Shown here piece after piece: positions 16,302 through 23,517 of a stretch of DNA of 39,615 bases (positions within the stretch are counted from its first letter, which is position 1; each line of letters opens with the position of its first letter). Both the position numbers and the translations under genes were made by a program. Source of the DNA: Clostridiales bacterium. GTDB lineage: Bacteria > Bacillota > Clostridia > Saccharofermentanales > Saccharofermentanaceae. The stretch is from NCBI GenBank assembly GCA_017561715.1, contig JAFZBN010000007.1:1-39615 (forward strand), read 5' to 3'. Below the pieces are notes generated by a model. It had not been told where the DNA came from. It did no database searches and saw only the letters and a list, made by a program, of their open reading frames with translations.

Positions 16302-17549
16302 ATGGACTCCTACACACAGCAGGTGAACTTTTTTGGAAATACGAATCCGGAAGAACTGGTCAAGAAGTACGGATCCCCATTATTTGTGTATAACGAAGAT
16401 ATCTTGAGAAGACAGATGAGAAGAGTCGCCGGACTTCTTCCGAATCATCGTTTTACTTCGAACTTCTCTATCAAAACAAACTCTAATCTTACGATCCTGA
16501 AGATCGCAAACGAAGAGGGTCTGAACGCGGACGCCATGAGCCCGGGTGAGATCTATGCGCTTAAGAAGGCCGGTTTCCCGTCCGAGCGTATCTTCTACGT
16601 TTCCAATAACGTATCCGAAGAGGAGATGCAGTACGCGATCGACGAGGGCGTCGTCGTCAGTGTCGACAGTCTTTCTCAGCTTGAGATGTTCGGGAAGCTC
16701 AATCCGGGCGGAAGACTCTCTGTTCGCATCAACCCGGGTGTAGGTGCCGGACATCACGAAAAGGTCGTTACCGCCGGTAAGAAGACAAAGTTCGGCGTAG
16801 CTGCCCAGGATATCGAAAAGATCCGAGATGTCGCCGCAAAGTATGATCTTCATATTATCGGTCTGAATCAGCATGTCGGATCACTTTTCATGGACTATAA
16901 GCCGTTTTTGGAGGCCTGCAAAAACTTCCTTCATTATGCCGAAGAATTCGATGAACTCGAGTTCTTGGATTTTGGCGGTGGTTTTGGTACTCCTTATCAC
17001 AAGCTTGCCGATGAAGCCGAGTTTGATATCGAGACATTTAAGAAAGAACTGGATGCTCTTCTTGTCGAGTGGAAGAAGAACGGCGGAAAGGATGTTCTTT
17101 TCAAGACCGAGCCGGGTCGTTATATCGTTGCCGAGGGTGGCGTTATTCTCGGACAGGTTCACGCGGTCAAGGAGAATTACGGACATAAGTACGTCGGTAC
17201 AGATATCGGCATGAACGTTCTCATGCGTCCGGAGCTCTATGATTCCTGGCATGATGTCGAGATCTACAGAGACGGAAAACCGGTCGTTTCCGGTGACAGA
17301 GATGTCTATTCCGTAGTCGGTAATATCTGTGAGAGCGGTGATATCGTCGCTAAGGACAGAGGACTTCCCGTTACTAAGGAACATGATATCGTTGTCGTAC
17401 TTGACGCGGGTGCTTACGGATTCTCCATGAGTTCCAATTACAATAACCGCCTGCGTCCCGCTGAAGTTCTGATCAAGAGCGATGGATCGGATGTTCTGAT
17501 CAGAAGAAGAGAGACTTTTGATGATCTCATGAGATGCTTCGAACTCTGA
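16302..17549 (+). CDS. lysA: Diaminopimelate decarboxylase
   Basis: This is the PLP enzyme that makes L-lysine and CO2 from meso-diaminopimelate, the last step of lysine synthesis. The PLP lysine is expected in FSIKTNSN (family: YAVKAN). The QHVGS and GGGFGTPY motifs, the EPGRY phosphate-binding segment, the CESGD active-site motif and the C-terminal YNNRLRPAEVL all match the family. Length (415 aa) is usual. GAGG (16291-16294) lies 7 nt before the start. It has its own promoter and a strong terminator, so it is monocistronic. Control by lysine is not visible in the short leader. Confidence 0.95.
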   Translation: MDSYTQQVNFFGNTNPEELVKKYGSPLFVYNEDILRRQMRRVAGLLPNHRFTSNFSIKTNSNLTILKIANEEGLNADAMSPGEIYALKKAGFPSERIFYVSNNVSEEEMQYAIDEGVVVSVDSLSQLEMFGKLNPGGRLSVRINPGVGAGHHEKVVTAGKKTKFGVAAQDIEKIRDVAAKYDLHIIGLNQHVGSLFMDYKPFLEACKNFLHYAEEFDELEFLDFGGGFGTPYHKLADEAEFDIETFKKELDALLVEWKKNGGKDVLFKTEPGRYIVAEGGVILGQVHAVKENYGHKYVGTDIGMNVLMRPELYDSWHDVEIYRDGKPVVSGDRDVYSVVGNICESGDIVAKDRGLPVTKEHDIVVVLDAGAYGFSMSSNYNNRLRPAEVLIKSDGSDVLIRRRETFDDLMRCFEL

Positions 17550-17576
17550 TAAATTTGCATTTTCGAAATCGATTGA

Positions 17577-17604
17577 AAGATCAGGCTTCTGCCTGATCTT
17601 TTTT
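17577..17604 (+). terminator. Strong terminator of lysA
   Basis: A 10-bp perfect stem AAGATCAGGC/GCCTGATCTT (17577-17586 with 17591-17600), a TTCT tetraloop and a T-run to 17604. Confidence 0.96.
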
Positions 17605-17688
17605 CGTTATCTCGAGCATAACAGGGCATAATCGGGAAAAAGTGCGGTTTTAATAATAAAATTTATAAAATATTAATGTCAAAATCCC

Positions 17689-17717
17689 TTGTTACATCAA
17701 ATGTGTTGCTCTATAAT
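17689..17717 (+). promoter_or_regulatory. Promoter of the TerY-P operon
   Basis: TTGTTA (17689-17694; 4/6) and a perfect TATAAT (17712-17717) with 17-bp spacing, 29 bp before the kinase ATG. The upstream region from 17648 is very A/T-rich, as in UP elements. Confidence 0.83.
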
Positions 17718-17746
17718 TAGTTAAGGCAAACTGTCTGGGGGTGTTT

Positions 17747-19573
17747 ATGGCTGATTTTGCTGAGATATTGAAAACGTTTAGTTCTCTCGTCGTGGACTAT
17801 TCTTCAATGTTTGAATTAGGGAATCCGGATCTTTTGGATTCTCTTATTGAGTATGTAATTCAGCAGAACAAGACCGTTTATATCAGCCGCTCCTTCAAGG
17901 TATTCCATGAATCCGTACAGTGTGCCAACAACCCGAATGAAAAGGGCATCCTTCTTTCCATCAAGAACGGAATGAAAAGACTTACTGACGCCAAACTCCT
18001 TCGCGCGAGCAAGAGCGCGTCTGCCGTAGACTTTTTCCTTGAGCATGTCGGAAATGAGAATGAGTGCCTTTTTATCGGAAGAAACAGCACTTCCTTTTCC
18101 AGATTGAGAAATATCAACGCCCCCGGTAAGTGCGCAGTATTTGTAGTAAATCGTGGCCGTATCCGTTTTTATCCGGCGGTGACAGAATGCTTAGCCTCAG
18201 AACCCCCGTATTCTGTCAACCCGATCTCTGGTAACAGTGATTTTATCGCTACGGATATCAATTTCGGCGTCGGCGATGTTCTTTATACGGATGATGATGA
18301 AGAGATCACACTGACTTCGTTGATCAGTACAGGTGCCGAAGGTCTCGTTTTCTGTACACAGCAGGACAATTGGGTCGCTAAGGTTTATCACCGCGGAGGA
18401 ATCACCCCGCTCCGCTGGTATAAGCTGATGAAGATGCGCAACCTTGAGCTGGAGACAGATAACCTCTGCTGGCCGTGCCGTCTTTTGTTCTCGCGTTCGC
18501 ATGTTCCTGTCGGATATCTGATGAAGAGAGCCGCGGGTACTACGATCAGCCGTGCCTTTGACGGCCCGGATGCGATGGAGAAGTATTTCCCGTCATGGAC
18601 GAGACTTCATGTCGTCGTAGCAGCGATCACGTTCCTTCGCATTATGGATTATCTGCATCTTCATGGTGTTATCGTCGGTGACATTCAGTTAAAGAATGCC
18701 ATGATCGAAGATGAAGACGATCTTTACCTGATCGACATGGACAGCGTTCAGATCCAGGATCTTCCGTGTCCTGTAGGAACGGAGGAGTTTACTCGACCGG
18801 AGCTCTGGGATAAGTCTTTCGTTACTTTCCTGAGACGCCCGCAGGATGAAGACTATTCGATCTCGATCCTTGTATTCTCAATTCTTTTCTGCGGTCAGCA
18901 TCCATATGCACAGAGAAACGGACTTGAGATGCTTCGTGACGAAATGGAAGTCAGATCTTTCCCGTATACCGAAGACGATTCCGAGAACGATCGCATCCCG
19001 CTCGGAGGATATGATAAGATCTGGGATGCGTTGACGGATGAACTTAAGAGCATGTTCGTACGTGCCTTTACCAAGGGAGAGCTTTTCGATTCATGCGAGT
19101 GGACTGTCGCGCTTGAGAATTATCGAGATAAACTCATGAATCACGAGTTTAAGGATGAAGAAGTCTATCGCGTGTTCCCGTACATGGTCAAGGAAGTCGC
19201 CAAGCCGGTCAAGAGAACAGGCAAAGTAAGTGTTCGTGAAGCGATCATGAACTCGAACTTGAATTCTCAGGAAGCCATGGACTCTTATAACAGTCAGGTT
19301 CCGACTTCGCACTCGGAAGAAAAGAAAAAGCAGGAAGCGCAGACACCTTCTTTCAAGGGCTCTGCTTTCTCGTCGAATTCCCGTCCATTGAAGACAGATG
19401 CGCCTTCGGAGCCCCAGACAAGTGCTTTAGCCGCACGCGTAGGTTCATCTGATTCAAACGAGAAGATCGAGATCTTTAAGAAACCTGTGGAAAAGACGAT
19501 TGAAAAGGCTGAAGAAAAACCGCAGGAGAAGCCTAAGAAGAAAGGTTTCTTCAGTCGCTTCAAGGGAAAATAA
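17747..19573 (+). CDS. Protein-kinase-like protein of the TerY-P triad (YegI type), with an N-terminal PIN-like region
   Basis: A 608-aa protein. Residues about 187-420 carry a degenerate protein kinase domain: an ATP lysine at Lys212 (WVAKVYH), catalytic Asp312 and Asn317 in GDIQLKN where HRDxxxxN is usual, and a metal-binding region IDMDS (Asp330/Asp332) in place of DFG. The TEEFTRPELW segment follows, as in YegI kinases. The first 150 residues have an alternating strand/helix pattern (LVVDYSSMF at the start) that may be a PIN-like fold; this is a weak guess. The last 130 residues are disordered and end in a basic KKKGFFSRFKGK. The ATG at 17747 is preferred over the GTG at 17741, which overlaps the GGGGG ribosome site. 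It heads the operon with vWA and PP2C genes. Confidence 0.82.
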   Translation: MADFAEILKTFSSLVVDYSSMFELGNPDLLDSLIEYVIQQNKTVYISRSFKVFHESVQCANNPNEKGILLSIKNGMKRLTDAKLLRASKSASAVDFFLEHVGNENECLFIGRNSTSFSRLRNINAPGKCAVFVVNRGRIRFYPAVTECLASEPPYSVNPISGNSDFIATDINFGVGDVLYTDDDEEITLTSLISTGAEGLVFCTQQDNWVAKVYHRGGITPLRWYKLMKMRNLELETDNLCWPCRLLFSRSHVPVGYLMKRAAGTTISRAFDGPDAMEKYFPSWTRLHVVVAAITFLRIMDYLHLHGVIVGDIQLKNAMIEDEDDLYLIDMDSVQIQDLPCPVGTEEFTRPELWDKSFVTFLRRPQDEDYSISILVFSILFCGQHPYAQRNGLEMLRDEMEVRSFPYTEDDSENDRIPLGGYDKIWDALTDELKSMFVRAFTKGELFDSCEWTVALENYRDKLMNHEFKDEEVYRVFPYMVKEVAKPVKRTGKVSVREAIMNSNLNSQEAMDSYNSQVPTSHSEEKKKQEAQTPSFKGSAFSSNSRPLKTDAPSEPQTSALAARVGSSDSNEKIEIFKKPVEKTIEKAEEKPQEKPKKKGFFSRFKGK

Positions 19574-19584
19574 CATAAAGGGCT

Positions 19585-19612
19585 TTGAGGCGTCATGTCT
19601 TCGTGATATGAT
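19585..19612 (+). promoter_or_regulatory. Possible internal promoter before the vWA gene
   Basis: TTGAGG (19585-19590) and TATGAT (19607-19612) are spaced 16 bp with a TGA extended -10. It lies in the 77-bp gap between kinase and vWA genes and could give vWA and PP2C extra expression. Confidence 0.5.
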
Positions 19613-19650
19613 GACTGACGACCGATGTCCTGAATTGGGAGGAAACACAA

Positions 19651-20391
19651 ATGAGTAATGAAGTAGCCGGTTTTTCGAAATCGGATTTCGGCAGCAGCAC
19701 GAGAAGACGTCTTCCGATCTGTTTTTGTCTGGATATCAGCGGTTCTATGACCGGTTATCCGATCAACCAGTTGAATGACGGACTTCAGAGCTTTTTCGCT
19801 TCGATCCGTGACAATGAAGAAACGAAATCTTCCGCGGATATCGCCATTATCACATTCGGCGGTTCTGTTGATATTTTTCTTCCTTTCGGCAAGACCGGAC
19901 AAGATCAGGCGATCCCGCGCCTTCAGGCTACGACCAGTCTTACACCTATCGGTGAGGGTATCCTGACGGCTCTTGAACTTCTGAACGCAAGAAAAGAAGG
20001 ATACAAGCAGATGGGTATCAAGTATTATCAGCCTTGGCTCGTCGTTATCACCGACGGTGCTCCACAGGGGGATAATGCCGTCGAGAATATGGAAAAAGCG
20101 ATCGAAGCTGTCCGTGAACTCGAAGATAATGATAAGCTTGTCGTATTTAACATCGGTGTCGGCAGCAGTGCCGATTTCCCGCTTTTGCAGCGCCTTTCCG
20201 GCAAGCGTGAAAAGCCGATCTCCATCAGCACGGCTCAGTTCGGAAAACTGTTTGCTTTCCTCGGCTCCAGTAGTTCGTCAGTCGTATCTAACAGTATGAG
20301 TAATGACGCACTTTATAACCTGAATACGGAGCCTGAAGGAAACGCGATCGCAATGGACGACTTCTTCAAGGCAATTGAGGAGAACCAGTAA
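19651..20391 (+). CDS. vWA-domain protein (TerY/YegL type)
   Basis: A 246-aa cytosolic von Willebrand factor A protein. The metal-ion site is complete: DISGS (residues 28-32), a Thr in the TSLTPIGEG loop and Asp in ITDGAPQ. The short N-terminus and the ELLNARK and QPWLVVITDG segments are typical of TerY-like vWA proteins, which bind partner proteins in kinase/phosphatase stress systems. The ribosome site GGGAGG (19637-19642) is strong. It is followed 3 bp later by the PP2C gene, fitting a kinase/vWA/phosphatase triad. Confidence 0.9.
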   Translation: MSNEVAGFSKSDFGSSTRRRLPICFCLDISGSMTGYPINQLNDGLQSFFASIRDNEETKSSADIAIITFGGSVDIFLPFGKTGQDQAIPRLQATTSLTPIGEGILTALELLNARKEGYKQMGIKYYQPWLVVITDGAPQGDNAVENMEKAIEAVRELEDNDKLVVFNIGVGSSADFPLLQRLSGKREKPISISTAQFGKLFAFLGSSSSSVVSNSMSNDALYNLNTEPEGNAIAMDDFFKAIEENQ

Positions 20392-20394
20392 GCG

Positions 20395-21564
20395 ATGGCC
20401 GAATTACCAGTACTCGTTAATGTTTCATTGATCGGAAATAAGCACATCAACCGCGGTACTCCGTGCGAGGACGCGTCCTTTACGCTTTCCAGAAACGGTG
20501 TATCCGTTGTCTGCGTGGCTGATGGTGCCGGCGGATCCAAATATACGCACGCCCGATTCGGTGCTAAGTGCGCTGTCGATTGTATCGCGAATCTTTTGTG
20601 TGACCATTTCGACGCGTTTTATTTTGAGAACAGAGAAAGCATTTCCAGAAGCCTTCTGGTCACGGCGGTCCATTCGAATATGGCCGATCTTCTTGTCGAG
20701 CATCAACTGGATGGTCTTGAGAGACTTTCCTGTACGCTTCTTTTTGTCGCGGTAAAAGGTGATCTGGTTCTGGCAGGACACATCGGTGACGGTCTGATCT
20801 GTCGTGTTTCCTCTCATGGTGTTGCGCCTTTGACACTTCCATCGAATGGTGAGAATGCTTCATCCACATATTTCATCACCTTCCCAAACGCACAGGAATA
20901 TCTGCGATTCATCCGTACGACAACGGACGAGACGCATGCCTTTGTTCTGATGACGGATGGAGTTGAAGAGATGGTCTATGACGCGGACAGTCAGCTCGTT
21001 CGTCCTGTTGTCGCGCGTCTCGCCGAGCTTGCCGCCAAAGGTAAGGAGAAGGCGGAGGAAGAACTGGCGGCAACGATCAAAGAGTTCGTGATCGGCGCCG
21101 GTCAGAATACCGATGACTGTTCCGTTGGTATCCTTTATCTGCCGCAGACACCGGTTCCGGACTTTGCTTCCATGAAGGACAGTAAGGCCAAGTTCCAGAG
21201 AAATCACGAAGATACGATCCGCTCCGTGCAGATGGAAATGGTTCCGAAGGTAAAGCATGCGCAGGAGATCCTTTCCGCGATCGCCAGCGGAAAGCCTGTC
21301 GAGAATATCACAAAGGCAGCGCCCGCTGAAGATGAACCGGCTGCACCTTCGAAAGAGAGTATTGAGAAAAAAGAGGAGACAAATGTTTCTTCTTCGGATA
21401 TAGTAGATAAGAAAGAAAAAGAAGATAATAGTAAAGTTGTTGAAGGGGAAAAGACGGAGACTTCTGGGGAGAAGACTCCGAAGATGGTGCCGCTTTGGGC
21501 ATTCCTTCTTATGAGCGGTGCGTATATCTGTACTGTAGTCGCGCTTTTACTGAAATTGATCTGA
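20395..21564 (+). CDS. PP2C-family protein phosphatase with a C-terminal membrane anchor (YegK type)
   Basis: A 389-aa Ser/Thr phosphatase. PP2C metal-binding motifs are visible: ADGAGGSKY (first Asp), GHIGDG, TDGVEEM and the terminal TDDCSVGI. The catalytic region ends near residue 245; a charged linker rich in Glu, Lys and Ser follows, and a single hydrophobic helix (about 365-387) ends the protein. This is a tail-anchored layout with the enzyme in the cytosol. It is expected to reverse the action of the kinase two genes upstream. The start is 3 bp after the vWA stop, with GAGGAG at the end of the vWA gene as a coupled ribosome site. Confidence 0.88.
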   Translation: MAELPVLVNVSLIGNKHINRGTPCEDASFTLSRNGVSVVCVADGAGGSKYTHARFGAKCAVDCIANLLCDHFDAFYFENRESISRSLLVTAVHSNMADLLVEHQLDGLERLSCTLLFVAVKGDLVLAGHIGDGLICRVSSHGVAPLTLPSNGENASSTYFITFPNAQEYLRFIRTTTDETHAFVLMTDGVEEMVYDADSQLVRPVVARLAELAAKGKEKAEEELAATIKEFVIGAGQNTDDCSVGILYLPQTPVPDFASMKDSKAKFQRNHEDTIRSVQMEMVPKVKHAQEILSAIASGKPVENITKAAPAEDEPAAPSKESIEKKEETNVSSSDIVDKKEKEDNSKVVEGEKTETSGEKTPKMVPLWAFLLMSGAYICTVVALLLKLI

Positions 21565-21581
21565 TTTGGGGGAACTAGATC

Positions 21582-22373
21582 ATGAGTGAAGAGATAAAGC
21601 AGAAGAAATATCAGTTTGAGACGAAGATCAAACTTCCGAACATGCAGGAGATCCTTGACGCTGCGTCGGATTTTACTCCGCCGTCTGAAAAGAAACTTGA
21701 GGTCACTGCCAAGACTCCTGAAGAAAAGAAGAAGGATATTAAGGATCTGGCGCATAAGGTAGTTCTTACGCCGGAACAGGCCGAACTTCAGAAACTCGGA
21801 AATGAAGTTGCCGATGAGGCAGTCAGGATCGCTAAAGAAAAAGAACTCAAGCGTGCGGAAGAACTTCGCCGTCTCTGCCGAGAAAGAGAAGAACTCGCGC
21901 AGAAGAGAGCGGAAGAAGAGCAGAAGATCGCTGATGAAGAAAAGAGAAAAGCGATGCAGGCCGCAAGAGAAAAGGCGCAGGCACGAAAAGACGCTGCAGC
22001 AGCAGCTGAAGCAGCCGCCGCGGCAGCTGCTATTACCGCAGACGGATCTCAGATCGATTCGCTGGATGATCTCGATCAGCTGACGGCTCAGCCATCGCTC
22101 GATAAGCTTCCTCCGATTGGCGGAAGACCGCAGGGTGAAGCCGCAGCACCCGCGCAGGAAGCTCAGATTTCTTCTGAGGCACCTTCCGATGAACCCATGG
22201 TCGATATTTCCGAGCTTGCGGTCAATCCGTTCGAAGAAAAATCGATCCAAAATAAACCCGTTAAAGAAAAAGAAGAGTTTAAGGAAACGATCCTTGAAGA
22301 TGACTATAAAGAAGAGATGGATCTTCGAGAAGACACTTCCGAGTCGGTCGAAGGAGATTTCCTGGATCTTTAA
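21582..22373 (+). CDS. Coiled-coil, low-complexity protein of unknown function, fourth gene of the TerY-P operon
   Basis: Not recognised. The 263-aa protein is soluble and highly charged. Residues about 70-145 form a likely long coiled coil with repeated Glu/Lys/Arg/Ala, ending in an alanine run. The second half is Glu/Asp/Pro/Ser-rich and probably disordered, with acidic patches at the end (EGDFLDL). The ribosome site GGGGG (21568-21572) sits 9 nt before the ATG and 4 nt after the PP2C stop, and the terminator follows immediately. Its place suggests a substrate, scaffold or adaptor for the kinase and phosphatase; this is inference only. Confidence 0.8.
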   Translation: MSEEIKQKKYQFETKIKLPNMQEILDAASDFTPPSEKKLEVTAKTPEEKKKDIKDLAHKVVLTPEQAELQKLGNEVADEAVRIAKEKELKRAEELRRLCREREELAQKRAEEEQKIADEEKRKAMQAAREKAQARKDAAAAAEAAAAAAAITADGSQIDSLDDLDQLTAQPSLDKLPPIGGRPQGEAAAPAQEAQISSEAPSDEPMVDISELAVNPFEEKSIQNKPVKEKEEFKETILEDDYKEEMDLREDTSESVEGDFLDL

Positions 22374-22381
22374 TGACAAAC

Positions 22382-22409
22382 AAAAAGCTGTCCGGAAGGA
22401 CAGCTTTTT
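22382..22409. terminator. Bidirectional terminator between the TerY-P operon and the mraY-like gene
   Basis: AAAAAGCTGTCC (22382-22393) pairs perfectly with GGACAGCTTTTT (22398-22409) around a GGAA tetraloop. The A and T runs flank the GC stem, so it works on both strands for the two converging genes. Confidence 0.95.
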
Positions 22410-22434
22410 CTTTTATCGATCAACAGATTGGATT

Positions 22435-23397
22435 TTATCTGTAAAGTGAGAAGTAAAGCAGAAGCAGATAAGCGCCCGTGATCATCAGGTGAATGATCGT
22501 GAATCTTTCCGTGACCATCTGATTTGCCCAGGACCATTCCTTGCGGCAATGGTCGTGAAGCGGCGTTCTGATCTTGCTCATGAACTTCTTCTTTGTCACG
22601 CGGCAAACAAGAAGCTTGAAGAGGGAAGAACCGCCGTCGAGAATAAACGGCAGGCAGATGATAATGTACGAGAACGGGTTTCCGGAAGCCATCGCGAAGA
22701 ACGCGAGGAATACACCGATCGCCTGTGATCCGGAGTCGCCCATAAGAAGTGTACTCGGATGGCAGTTATACCAGAGATAAACAAGGAGGACAACGACCAG
22801 ATAGAGCATGACGTTGTTCATCATGGAGACGTGGTTAGTCATTACGGACATGACAAAGAATGTCGCGGTAGAGATCAAGGTCAGATTTCCGCAAAGACCG
22901 TCAACACCGTCGGAAGCGTTGGCGAAGTTGATGGAACACCATACGAGAAAAGATGCCAGGAAAATGTAGAGCGGTTGCGGGATATCGATCGTCTGATGAA
23001 TGACGTAGATATCAACGGAAAGCGGGAACAGGAAAGAAGCAAGTGTTCCGGAAGCCACCGCGATGACCACGTCGGTCAATCCTTTAAGTGTAGCGGACCA
23101 CGGCTTTCTATCGTCCAAGTAACCGCAGATCATGGCCATTAATGCACAAAGATAAAGAAGAGCATACTGCCAGGTGACTTCGGTAAAAAGACCGACACCG
23201 ATGAACATGCAAGAGATAAAGATGACACCTGCGGAGGTCGGCTTGCCTTTGGCTGACGCGCCGTCTACGGCAAAAGCTCTGCCGCCGTCAGACGGGAGCT
23301 TCTTGTTTTGAAGATGAATGGAAACAAACGTAAAGATCAGGGTGAAGATCGGCCCGATCAGGTTCAGGTATTTGGAATCTGTTAAGTAAGTGAACAA
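22435..23397 (-). CDS. MraY-like glycosyl-4 (UDP-GlcNAc/MurNAc) polyprenyl phosphotransferase
   Basis: This is an integral membrane phosphosugar transferase that moves a sugar phosphate from UDP to a lipid carrier. Visible motifs are GYLDDRKPW (Asp pair), ANASDGVDGLCG, the STLLMGDSGSQAIG active-site loop and PLHDHCRKEWSW. Several hydrophobic helices span the whole length. It resembles MraY (lipid I synthase) more than WecA. A TTG start at 23397 is proposed: AGGGGGGAC lies 7 nt upstream and the protein is then 320 aa, the usual MraY length. Longer upstream starts would run into the argS promoter. It stands alone here rather than in a dcw cluster, so it may be a paralogue for another glycan. 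Confidence 0.82.
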   Translation of the reverse strand: MFTYLTDSKYLNLIGPIFTLIFTFVSIHLQNKKLPSDGGRAFAVDGASAKGKPTSAGVIFISCMFIGVGLFTEVTWQYALLYLCALMAMICGYLDDRKPWSATLKGLTDVVIAVASGTLASFLFPLSVDIYVIHQTIDIPQPLYIFLASFLVWCSINFANASDGVDGLCGNLTLISTATFFVMSVMTNHVSMMNNVMLYLVVVLLVYLWYNCHPSTLLMGDSGSQAIGVFLAFFAMASGNPFSYIIICLPFILDGGSSLFKLLVCRVTKKKFMSKIRTPLHDHCRKEWSWANQMVTERFTIIHLMITGAYLLLLYFSLYR

Positions 23398-23427
23398 AAA
23401 AAGTCCCCCCTGCTTCAAAATCGAACC

Positions 23428-23465
23428 TATGATATCACAAAATCTGATTATATAGTATAATATAC
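23428..23465. promoter_or_regulatory. Divergent promoters for mraY-like gene and argS
   Basis: TATAAT occurs on the + strand at 23456-23461 for argS, and on the - strand (ATTATA at 23448-23453) for the mraY-like gene. Their -35 boxes are poor on both strands. The two -10 elements are only 2 bp apart, so the two promoters must compete for RNA polymerase. Confidence 0.6.
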
Positions 23466-23517
23466 GGACGAATGTTATTGAAAAGAAACGTAAGAAGACG
23501 ATAGGAGTAAGAAAAAC

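Noticed and set aside
21960..22040. Alanine-coding GCA/GCN run as a CRISPR or microsatellite
   Set aside because: It is in frame within the coiled-coil gene and uses mixed codons.
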